From: SpSt-398 sp041752235 | GTDB taxonomy: Bacteria > Bacteroidota > Bacteroidia > Chitinophagales > Chitinophagaceae | Length of the DNA: 64,000 bases | Direction of reading: 5' to 3' | NCBI GenBank assembly: GCA_041752235.1 | Contig: JBGSHM010000018.1 | Location: 1-64,000, forward strand | In this document: positions 1 through 7,679 of the stretch, piece by piece | How positions within the stretch are numbered: position 1 is the stretch's first letter | Layout of the letters: every line of letters begins with the position of its first letter | Made by a program: the position numbers and the translations under genes | Notes under the pieces: generated by a model | Seen by the model: the letters and a program-made list of their open reading frames with translations, nothing else | Database searches by the model: none | What the model was told of the DNA's origin: nothing

Positions 1-46
1 AATTTATAAGTTATTGATTTTTAGATGCAGACTCGACCATACACCA

Positions 47-109
47 TTCACTATTCACTATTCACCATTCACTATTCACGCCTCACGCCTCACGTCTCAC
101 GTCTCACGA
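47..109. repeat. Tandem array of nine 7-bp units at the 3' end of the FAD oxidoreductase gene
   Basis: Nine consecutive heptamers can be read without a gap, starting at 47, 54, 61, 68, 75, 82, 89, 96 and 103. The first units are TTCACTA-like and the last ones CTCACGT-like, so the word drifts along the array. The array overlaps the end of the oxidoreductase gene, so its last codons (Arg-Glu-Thr) and stop are made of repeat units. It has no inverted partner inside the window, but its left flank is cut off close by. Confidence 0.85.
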
Positions 110-1215
110 AAAATCACCTCCTCCGCCAGCCCAAAACTCAATGTCATACCTGCTCCACCGACTCCGTTAATGATGGTTACCCCGCTTTCGGGTTGAACCA
201 CCCATTCCGTTCCGCCATTGGTGAGTTTGGGATAAACCCCGTTCCAGGTTTCAATAACCTGTTCATTGGGGAAATGCGCAAATTGCCTGAGATAATCCAG
301 GATCAATTGATTGATATATTGTCTGTCAAAGGGGTCATGGGTAGGGCCATATTCATGCGAATCGCCAACGGTTAGTTCACCGGACTGGTTCTGAGAGACC
401 ATCACATGGATACCCCATTTCAATAACTCAGGATAGTCCTGATCAAATTTTTTCTTCAGTAAATCCAACGAAGGTGCTGCCCGGAAACTGGTGTAATGGG
501 CCAGTGAGAGTCCTCCGCATAGGGCCGGTCCGATCCGCTGCTCATTGGGCTGACCACCCATGCGCATCATTTGAAGTTTGCATTTGGTAATGGGTGCCTC
601 ACGAAAAAGCTCTGGATATAGTGTTTCAAAATCAGCACCGCTACAAACAAAGAGCCGGTCTGCCTCCCATACTTCCTTTCCTGCATATACAGCGGGATAC
701 GCGATATCTGTAACCGCTTTGTCCCAGATAAATTTCACTCCATACTTTCCTTCCAGCCAGCCGGGGATCAAGGCAATGGCTTGCCGGGGATCCACAATGG
801 TTTCGGTTGGGCTATACCATCCGCCCATCAATCCATTGGGTTGGACAAAAGGTGAATGTGACCTGACCGCTGCCGCGTCCAACAAGCGGGTTTGCCGATG
901 ACCATACACGGCCTGTAATTCTTCCAACACCTGCCATTCCTCCGGATGATAGGCCAGGTGAAAAGAGCCTACCGGATCAAACCAGATACCGGCTTCGGTA
1001 CATACGTCGATCCAGATACTTCGCGAACGCATGGCCCTTTCGTACAATACCCCATCCGGTTGGCCAATGGGCCATACCATGCCAAAATTGCGAATGGAAG
1101 CGCCTACAGCCCGGCTGGTCCTTTCGATGACAGTGACTTGATATCCTTTAACAGCGAGGGCGCGGGCCGTGGCAAGACCTACAATACCGGCCCCAATGAC
1201 GATGGCTTTAGGCAT
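97..1215 (-). CDS. TIGR03364-type FAD-dependent oxidoreductase (glycine/D-amino-acid oxidase fold)
   Basis: A DAO-superfamily flavoenzyme of 372 residues. The N-terminus carries the dinucleotide-binding GxGxxG motif (residues 8-13) and the C-terminus a GGAGMTLSFG FAD-contact motif. The ATG at 1215 is chosen because it puts GAGIVG at the usual distance from the start and overlaps the DUF5690 stop by 8 nt, a sign of translational coupling. A longer frame reaches 1278 but its N-terminus is unlike the family. Members of this family lie next to phosphonatase-like genes, and related flavoenzymes oxidise aminophosphonates. I infer oxidation of 2-aminoethylphosphonate or an N-methyl derivative to phosphonoacetaldehyde, which would feed the HAD hydrolase two genes upstream. 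No phnW transaminase is visible here, so this enzyme could replace it. The last codons lie inside a heptameric repeat. Confidence 0.82.
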   Translation of the reverse strand: MPKAIVIGAGIVGLATARALAVKGYQVTVIERTSRAVGASIRNFGMVWPIGQPDGVLYERAMRSRSIWIDVCTEAGIWFDPVGSFHLAYHPEEWQVLEELQAVYGHRQTRLLDAAAVRSHSPFVQPNGLMGGWYSPTETIVDPRQAIALIPGWLEGKYGVKFIWDKAVTDIAYPAVYAGKEVWEADRLFVCSGADFETLYPELFREAPITKCKLQMMRMGGQPNEQRIGPALCGGLSLAHYTSFRAAPSLDLLKKKFDQDYPELLKWGIHVMVSQNQSGELTVGDSHEYGPTHDPFDRQYINQLILDYLRQFAHFPNEQVIETWNGVYPKLTNGGTEWVVQPESGVTIINGVGGAGMTLSFGLAEEVIFRET

Positions 1216-2428
1216 AGTGTATGATTGAAGAAGCGGATGTTTGGCGATTGTATTTTCGCTTGAAATAATAAGCGGCAAAACCGGTCATCAACACCCCCAG
1301 GGCGGAGACCGCCAGGACCAATTGCACAAAGAAATCGGTCCAGGATAAGGAGAAATTTCCAAAATTCTTGATAAGCAGTACGGCATCACTTCCCAGATAC
1401 CCAAACGCGTCGGCCACATAGATAATAAACCCTGCCGTACTGACGTACCGGAAAGAGGCGATCAACCGTTCAAACAACATACAGTTGAATGGCACATATC
1501 CCATGTATAATCCGGTACCTGTTAGAGTCATCCACCAAAAAGGCGATACCCAACCTGCCTGGAACAGGAGTGTACTGATGGCAGCCAAAAAGAATCCCAG
1601 TATCACCAGCGTGTGGTTGACCATTAAAGCACGGATATTGTTGCGAATGGATATCAACAAGGCCATCAATACCAGGATGACAATCGAGGGCACCAATTCA
1701 CTCATTGTATAGATCGAAGAATCATTCGCCAAATTTTGCTCTTTCCAGACATTGGCGGCAAAATTGCTTCGGTAATCGCGTAAGATCGTGAGCAGAATAT
1801 ACGTCAGGACCAACAACAACAATCCCGGAAAGAAATGACGGATAAATTTTCGACGCTCGGCTTTATTCATCGTGCGTCGCTCTGTTCGTAGCGCAATATC
1901 TTCTGCCGTGGGTGGTGGTGTACGGTCGAGCAGCCAGGTGAAAAATAAGAGCGGAACAAAAAATACCAACCCGGTCATGAACGGCATCCACCAGATATTG
2001 GTATCCAACATTTTCATTACCCATTTTCCGGCGCTTTGGGTGAACCCGGAGGCAAAGATGAAACTGGCGGCCAGTACGGCCCCCAGAAATTCCGTCGTTC
2101 GTCGTCCTTCTATATAACTGAATACGATGCCATAGATCATACCGAGTGGCAAACCATTGATCAGAAGAAAAATAATGTTGTAGGGAGCGGGCACAACCGC
2201 AAAAAGCAACAATGCGACCCAGCCGATCCCGATCAGTTTGATCACCGCCAGGAAGCGGGTTCCTTTATTCAATTCAGCGATAAAGCGGATGCCTACAAAT
2301 TTACTCAATGTATACCCCGTTGTCTGGGCGATCACCAACCAGATCTTGTAATCAATACCCAAAAAACGAAGCTCCCCGTAATCAGCAACAGTAAAGGGTT
2401 TGCGATAGGCATACATACAGGTGTACAC
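1208..2428 (-). CDS. DUF5690 family multi-pass membrane protein, probable phosphonate-related transporter
   Basis: Very hydrophobic protein with about ten to twelve predicted membrane segments and an MFS-like look. The motif CMYAYRKPFTVADY near the N-terminus is typical of DUF5690. The usable start is unclear. From GTG at 2428 (given here) the protein would lack part of its first helix. The same frame continues upstream as LSNLLLTALAAFSVYT, which looks like the missing half of that helix, and runs back without ATG, GTG or TTG to the TAA of the preceding hydrolase gene at 2513-2515. The real start may therefore be a rare codon (for example CTG or ATA) between about 2440 and 2512, or the sequence may hold a lesion. 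Its place between the hydrolase and the FAD oxidase suggests it imports their substrate (inference). The stop overlaps the next gene by 8 nt. Confidence 0.8.
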   Translation of the reverse strand: MYTCMYAYRKPFTVADYGELRFLGIDYKIWLVIAQTTGYTLSKFVGIRFIAELNKGTRFLAVIKLIGIGWVALLLFAVVPAPYNIIFLLINGLPLGMIYGIVFSYIEGRRTTEFLGAVLAASFIFASGFTQSAGKWVMKMLDTNIWWMPFMTGLVFFVPLLFFTWLLDRTPPPTAEDIALRTERRTMNKAERRKFIRHFFPGLLLLVLTYILLTILRDYRSNFAANVWKEQNLANDSSIYTMSELVPSIVILVLMALLISIRNNIRALMVNHTLVILGFFLAAISTLLFQAGWVSPFWWMTLTGTGLYMGYVPFNCMLFERLIASFRYVSTAGFIIYVADAFGYLGSDAVLLIKNFGNFSLSWTDFFVQLVLAVSALGVLMTGFAAYYFKRKYNRQTSASSIIHYA

Positions 2429-2512
2429 ACTAAAAGCTGCCAGGGCAGTAAGCAGTAGGTTACTCAGGGACCTTATGGTGGATGGCTGTGCCAGTAAAAG
2501 ATTTTGGGCCGC

Positions 2513-3193
2513 TTAATTTTTGGAAAGTACCTCTAAAACTTCTGTCAGGTTATTAACTATATGCGTAGGGCAAAAAGGGGCTAATTCCTCCACCGTGCCC
2601 GAACCTGTCGTCACTGAAATGATATAAAAACAACCCGCGGCTCGGCCTTCTTCAATATCAACTGTGGTATCTCCTACTTTGGCCACCAACATTGGATCAT
2701 CAATCCCGGCGCGGTACATCAGTTGTTCGATCATGAGTGGAGCAGGCCGGCCATCCTTTACTTCATCACTGGCGATGAGGTCATCAACCAATCCCCGTTC
2801 CGTCCATTGAAAGCGGTTCACGATCGTTTCCGCAATGATACGGGGGAATCCGGTATTCAGCGCGATTCGTACTCCTTTTTCCTTGAGTAATTGAAATACC
2901 TCTTCGGTATCGGCAAAGGGCTTGACAGATGGATCATATTCATAAAAATCGATCATCTCATCCACGAAATCCGCATGGATCTTCTGTATGTGATCGGGGG
3001 TATATCTTGCACCCAATTGATCGAGCATCATTTGCACGGCCACAACTTTTTTGACCCCCATATAAGGATGCGTATCCTCCAGGCTGATATCAAATCCATT
3101 TTTTACAAAGGCATTCCGGAAAGCAGTGGCGACGGAACCATCATCACGGACAGTGGTACCGGCGATATCGAAGACTACCAATTTTACTGACAT
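2513..3193 (-). CDS. Phosphonatase-like HAD hydrolase (TIGR03351/PhnX-like)
   Basis: HAD-superfamily hydrolase of 226 residues, probably cytoplasmic because no signal peptide is seen. Motif I is DIAGTT with nucleophile Asp9 and the Ala11 typical of phosphonatases (DxAGT). Motif II is the Thr of NTG at 114, the GRPAP segment is at 148-152, and motif IV is GDTTVD at 174-179. In PhnX, Lys53 in MGLLK forms the Schiff base with phosphonoacetaldehyde; here MGVKK at 45-49 puts Lys49 at the equivalent place. This supports true C-P bond cleavage to acetaldehyde and phosphate, although the protein is shorter than PhnX (about 265 residues). The substrate is inferred. It sits 21 nt after the TonB receptor gene in the same block. 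Confidence 0.87.
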   Translation of the reverse strand: MSVKLVVFDIAGTTVRDDGSVATAFRNAFVKNGFDISLEDTHPYMGVKKVVAVQMMLDQLGARYTPDHIQKIHADFVDEMIDFYEYDPSVKPFADTEEVFQLLKEKGVRIALNTGFPRIIAETIVNRFQWTERGLVDDLIASDEVKDGRPAPLMIEQLMYRAGIDDPMLVAKVGDTTVDIEEGRAAGCFYIISVTTGSGTVEELAPFCPTHIVNNLTEVLEVLSKN

Positions 3194-3214
3194 AATTTGA
3201 GGTTAAAATTTTTT

Positions 3215-5242
3215 TCATCTAATTGAAAACTTCAGGGATATCCACACGCTTCGACCTACGCCATTGATGCCAGATCCATGTGTCCGATAATCTTCATTAA
3301 ATACATTCAACAATCCGGCAGACAAATGAAATTCTTTCAACAGGTAATCGGTGTATAAATTTACCACATTCCAACCTGGGGTTCCTCCTGATGGTATACG
3401 ATTGTCATCTTTATCTCCTTGTGCCAGCCGATTCTGTTTGGAAGCAAATTGCCAAATGACAGAACTTCTCCATTTCTTATCTCTGAGAACGAACCCAACC
3501 TGCCCATTCAACGGCGGAATCCTTCGCAGCGGTTCCGGTTTACTCAGGTTTTGGCCAAATGTGTAAGAAATAGCTCCTTGTATCCTTATTTTTCTGGATA
3601 GATCCCAGGCCGCTTCTGTTTCGAGTCCCCGAATATAGGCGGATTCCGTATTCTCCTTTTGGTAAACACTATACCCGGAGATAACCTGACCTTCCTGTTT
3701 GACCCGGGTAATTATATCCTTCAAATGCATATACCAACCAGAAATCGCTCCGGAAAAACGCCGAAACGAGTATTTATATCCTATTTCCGTTTGTATGGAT
3801 TTTTCTGGTCTGAGGTCTGCGCTTGGTAACTCATACCTGAAATCCACAATGCCCAGGGTTCCCATATCATCAATATTCGGTGCCCTGAAACCTGTGCTGG
3901 TGGATACATAAACAGACTGGCCCTTTCCAATCCGGTACAAGACCGCGGCATTGCCCACAATAGCGGTGGGCGAAATGCTAACCTTACCCAATGTTGTGTC
4001 TTCCAACTGGATAGTGAACCCATTAAAACGTATTCCTCCATCAAACATCCAACGACCTGTAGAAAAATGATGAAGACTGTATATGGAATAGCTTTTATAC
4101 CGGGAGTCATCCGGATAAAGCCCCCGGCCGGTGGTTGAGATGCCCGTGGTAAGGGATATATCCTCCCGACTACTATTTACCCGGTCCATATATACTTCCA
4201 CTCCCGAATTCGAGGTCCAGGTATCCTTAATGATAGATAAAATATCCAGGGTTGCCCCCATTGTTCCGATCTGATCTTTTTCCTTTCGTAAAGTGGTCGA
4301 TCCATTTTTTTGACTATTCCTCCCCTCTGTTGTGGCCTGGTATAATACGGTAAATTCAACCCCTTCGAGCCATTTTGAAGAACCATGGCCCCGCAGCCGG
4401 GCATATGTGAGCGATCTCTCTTGGGGATCCATTTCGTTTACGGCAAAATTCTCCAGTCGTACTTTATGATAAACGGGTACATTGTTTTGTCTTAAAAACT
4501 GTTGGGCAAGGATCAGGTTCCATTTTGTATTGAGTTTCCACTTGCCTTTCATATCAAAGGCCCATTCCTGGTAACCTGAAGGGCTTTGCCTACCCGTTGT
4601 ATCTCCTCCGATCAGGTCGCCGAAATCCTTCTTTCCGATTCCGGCCATGAAAGCAAATTTTTCATCCTGATAACCAATCTCACCTCTCCCACTTTTTTCC
4701 ATACCCTCTGTCATCAGTCTTGTTTTTAATGCACCAGACCAATTTTTTCCAGACTTGGTAAACTCCGGTTCATAAGTAACCAGATTAATCACACCACCGA
4801 TAGCATCCGAACCATATTGCACTGAACCTGTTCCTTTTGCCACTTCGATCCGGGTGATCAGGTTCTGATCGATCGTATTGAGATATTGATTAGGGCCATA
4901 TCGAAAAGAGGAATTATTTAACCGGATACCATCTACCAATATCAACGTCTGGTTCCCGGTTACCCCTCTCACAAATGGGGAACCTCCACCAAAATTCGTC
5001 CGTTGCATGAATACCCCGTTTATACCTGCCAATGCATCCGGCGTATTTCGGGAACCAAGCCGCGACAATTCATCTGCCGTAACAACACTCACTGAATAGG
5101 GTACCACCAAATTCTGTTGTTGCTGGCGTTGGGCGATCACTACTACCTCCTCCAATGCTTTCCCCACAGTGTCCTTTCTCTCCGATTGAGCGAATACTCC
5201 CAGATAGGGAGCACATAAAAAGAAGAAAAAGAAATATCTCAT
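3215..5242 (-). CDS. TonB-dependent outer-membrane receptor
   Basis: Receptor of 675 residues with a short signal peptide rich in Phe that ends near VFAQ. A plug domain follows (about residues 45-160) with LVDGIRLNN and YGSDAIGGVINL, then a 22-stranded-type barrel ending in an aromatic-rich strand. It lacks the N-terminal carboxypeptidase-regulatory domain of SusC proteins, so it is a classical siderophore/haem/vitamin-type receptor by architecture. It lies 23 nt after the second phosphoesterase and 21 nt before the phosphonatase-like gene. The likely role here is import of a product made by the phosphoesterases, or of a metal they need. The ligand cannot be read from the sequence. Confidence 0.88.
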   Translation of the reverse strand: MRYFFFFFLCAPYLGVFAQSERKDTVGKALEEVVVIAQRQQQQNLVVPYSVSVVTADELSRLGSRNTPDALAGINGVFMQRTNFGGGSPFVRGVTGNQTLILVDGIRLNNSSFRYGPNQYLNTIDQNLITRIEVAKGTGSVQYGSDAIGGVINLVTYEPEFTKSGKNWSGALKTRLMTEGMEKSGRGEIGYQDEKFAFMAGIGKKDFGDLIGGDTTGRQSPSGYQEWAFDMKGKWKLNTKWNLILAQQFLRQNNVPVYHKVRLENFAVNEMDPQERSLTYARLRGHGSSKWLEGVEFTVLYQATTEGRNSQKNGSTTLRKEKDQIGTMGATLDILSIIKDTWTSNSGVEVYMDRVNSSREDISLTTGISTTGRGLYPDDSRYKSYSIYSLHHFSTGRWMFDGGIRFNGFTIQLEDTTLGKVSISPTAIVGNAAVLYRIGKGQSVYVSTSTGFRAPNIDDMGTLGIVDFRYELPSADLRPEKSIQTEIGYKYSFRRFSGAISGWYMHLKDIITRVKQEGQVISGYSVYQKENTESAYIRGLETEAAWDLSRKIRIQGAISYTFGQNLSKPEPLRRIPPLNGQVGFVLRDKKWRSSVIWQFASKQNRLAQGDKDDNRIPSGGTPGWNVVNLYTDYLLKEFHLSAGLLNVFNEDYRTHGSGINGVGRSVWISLKFSIR

Positions 5243-5265
5243 ACGCTATCTTGTTAAAATAAAAA

Positions 5266-7677
5266 TTACTTATCATCAGCATAGGTCCGTAAGAAAGCAC
5301 TTCGTTTAGGCGCGGGCATTGTACTTTCCTCCCCCTTGACCGTTTTCCAGATCACTTCGCTGAACAGCAGATCAGGAATTCTGTCCTCCTTGGATAGGTC
5401 AAATGTCTCGCTCAAGAGGGCAGACGCTGTGCGTTGTACATTTTTCTCATTCAGGTCTACCTGAGCAGGCACCGAAACAAATGGTGAAAGGTCAGGTTCG
5501 TTCATAAAACAACGCCACATGGGTTCTGCTGCCGCATCATATTGACTCATGGGAGGGATACCCAGAATCAGCTCAATGGTACGCAACATGGAAGAAGTGG
5601 AATACATGGTGTGATCTACAAAACCTCTTTTCACAAACCCCCCGGCAACATAGGCAGTCGACCGGTGAGCGTCTACATGATCCGGACCGCTTTGTGCATC
5701 ATCTTCAATAATGAATATGGCTGTTTCCTTCCATATCGGGCTATGGGACAGGTATTCAACAAACATACCTACTGCCAGATCATTATCGGCCACATGGGCA
5801 TAGGGTGTCGGACGCCCCAATCGCGCGCCTTCTGTATGATCATTAATAAATCGAAGTGAGTTGAAACGGGGAACTGCATCCATGGCAAGCAGGGAATCAA
5901 ACTCGCGTTTCCACTGATAGAAACGTGTTGTATCACGAACTGTTTCATCCCAACTTGTATAATAAGGACAAAAATGACCTTCCAATACCGGTATATTGGC
6001 TTTATAATCATCGGCAAATTCACCGTAGGTGCGGTAGCTGATTCCCGCCCTTTTACAATAATCCCAAATAAAACCCCGGTCCGGATTTGCGATCTCACGG
6101 TTTCCCTCTGCATCATATCGGCCACCACGTCCTCCATAATTGGTTGGCCAGGTTTTTTCCAGATAATCATTCGCGTTGGCCGCCGTGCTCCAATTATGTC
6201 CATCTGCACTAACCTCTCCATCCACAAAAAAATTATCCAGTAAAATAAATTCCCTTGCCAGTTTATGTTGATTGGGGGTGATTTTTTCGCCAAAAAGAAC
6301 AAGGCTGGTATCCCCATTTCCCTGAGGAATATCTCCTAATACCTGATCATAGGTACGGTTCTCCTTGATTACATAAAACACATACTTTATTGGTGACGGA
6401 TCCCCAACCTTTCTTGGCACCGGATTACCTTCTGCTCCATTGGCCTTCAGTTCCTTTTCCCGGCTATATGGTGTATTTGCATATACCTGTTTAGTATATT
6501 GTTTCAGTTGAGAAGTACTGGGAATGTCAATGATACTTAGAGTGCCTTTAAAAAGACCTGCAATGTATTCCACTTCCTTTTTCACGGCAAGGTCACCTTG
6601 CTGGTAAACTACCTCTTCTTCCCTGGCCATTGGATTGGGGCCATTGGGGTTTGCTTTTGATTGAAAGCCCTTACCATTGGAAACAAAAATCTTTTTGCCT
6701 AGTACTTTAACATTTGTTGGATACCAACCGGTAGGAATGAAACCTGTGGACCGGCTAAACCTTGGTTTTGAAATATCAAAGACGGCCAGACAGTTGTTAT
6801 CAGCATTGGCGATATACAAGGTTTTTTCATTGTCGCCAAAGGCCAATCCGTTAGTGGCTGAACCAGTAGGAGCCTCCGCATATAAAGCGGCCTGCAACAC
6901 TTCCACCACCTTCTTTTCCCTGACATTGATCACTGAAACCGAATTATCGCCTGCGTTAGCCACATACATAAATTGCCCGCTTCGGGTCAATAATAGCTCG
7001 TTCGGGTTTTCGCCCGTAGCCACTTCACCTTCCAGGGTATTGGTGGATGTATTGAAGTAAAGTAATTTCTTACCTCCCCATGAGGAGATAAAAAGTGTTT
7101 TCCGGTCGGGAGACAAAAGACACGAGTAGGCTGGTTCATTGAGGGGTACCCGCGAAATGGTTTTCTTAGTAACCAGATCGATCACATACAGAGCATTATC
7201 CTCCTTCGTCACCACATAGAGCCTCTTTGAAAACTCATCTAATTCGATACCTGCCGGAGAAATTCTTTCAGGCCATTTTTTCCCTAACAAAATGCTGTCG
7301 ATCAATTTCAATTTTCCGGAAAGAATAGCATATTTCAGAATTCGATTGTCATTCCCTCCACTGGCATACAAATATTTTTCGTCTGACGAGAATTTAAGTC
7401 CATACCAGGCTTTGTCCACAATTACCCGATCTTTCTCTTTTTCCGACACCGGGTCAATCAACTGGATACTTTGCACACTTTGCCCATTGTTTGTTACGGC
7501 CATCCATTTACCTGAGCGGGAAACGGCAATATTAAGTGGCAGGTCACCTAAGGGAAGAGATCTGCCTACGGGCGAAACGATCCATCCATTAGGGAGGGTA
7601 AACTTGTCCTGTCCCAATGTATGAACTTGAAAGAAAACAAGCATACATAAAAAAAGAAGAAGGGATGATTGACGCAT
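5266..7677 (-). CDS. Secreted YncE-like beta-propeller / phosphoesterase fusion (second copy)
   Basis: Protein of 803 residues with a signal peptide (about 1-22). The N-terminal half has repeated YncE-like beta-propeller blades, for example NGLAFGDNEKTLYIANADN. The C-terminal half is a phosphoesterase of the PF04185/alkaline-phosphatase superfamily. Likely metal or catalytic motifs are KENRTYDQV (about residue 444), SADGHNW, and IEDDAQSGPDHVDAHRS (about 659-675). It is a paralogue of the upstream gene with the same layout and starts 2 nt after that gene ends. The predicted activity is hydrolysis of phospho- or phosphonoesters outside the cytoplasm. Next to phosphonate genes, I infer release of aminophosphonates from esters such as phosphonolipids or decorated glycans. 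Ordinary phosphodiesterase activity is also possible. Confidence 0.85.
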   Translation of the reverse strand: MRQSSLLLFLCMLVFFQVHTLGQDKFTLPNGWIVSPVGRSLPLGDLPLNIAVSRSGKWMAVTNNGQSVQSIQLIDPVSEKEKDRVIVDKAWYGLKFSSDEKYLYASGGNDNRILKYAILSGKLKLIDSILLGKKWPERISPAGIELDEFSKRLYVVTKEDNALYVIDLVTKKTISRVPLNEPAYSCLLSPDRKTLFISSWGGKKLLYFNTSTNTLEGEVATGENPNELLLTRSGQFMYVANAGDNSVSVINVREKKVVEVLQAALYAEAPTGSATNGLAFGDNEKTLYIANADNNCLAVFDISKPRFSRSTGFIPTGWYPTNVKVLGKKIFVSNGKGFQSKANPNGPNPMAREEEVVYQQGDLAVKKEVEYIAGLFKGTLSIIDIPSTSQLKQYTKQVYANTPYSREKELKANGAEGNPVPRKVGDPSPIKYVFYVIKENRTYDQVLGDIPQGNGDTSLVLFGEKITPNQHKLAREFILLDNFFVDGEVSADGHNWSTAANANDYLEKTWPTNYGGRGGRYDAEGNREIANPDRGFIWDYCKRAGISYRTYGEFADDYKANIPVLEGHFCPYYTSWDETVRDTTRFYQWKREFDSLLAMDAVPRFNSLRFINDHTEGARLGRPTPYAHVADNDLAVGMFVEYLSHSPIWKETAIFIIEDDAQSGPDHVDAHRSTAYVAGGFVKRGFVDHTMYSTSSMLRTIELILGIPPMSQYDAAAEPMWRCFMNEPDLSPFVSVPAQVDLNEKNVQRTASALLSETFDLSKEDRIPDLLFSEVIWKTVKGEESTMPAPKRSAFLRTYADDK

Positions 7678-7679
7678 AA

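Noticed and set aside
47..109. CRISPR array
   Set aside because: Units are 7 bp without spacers, and no cas gene is in the window.
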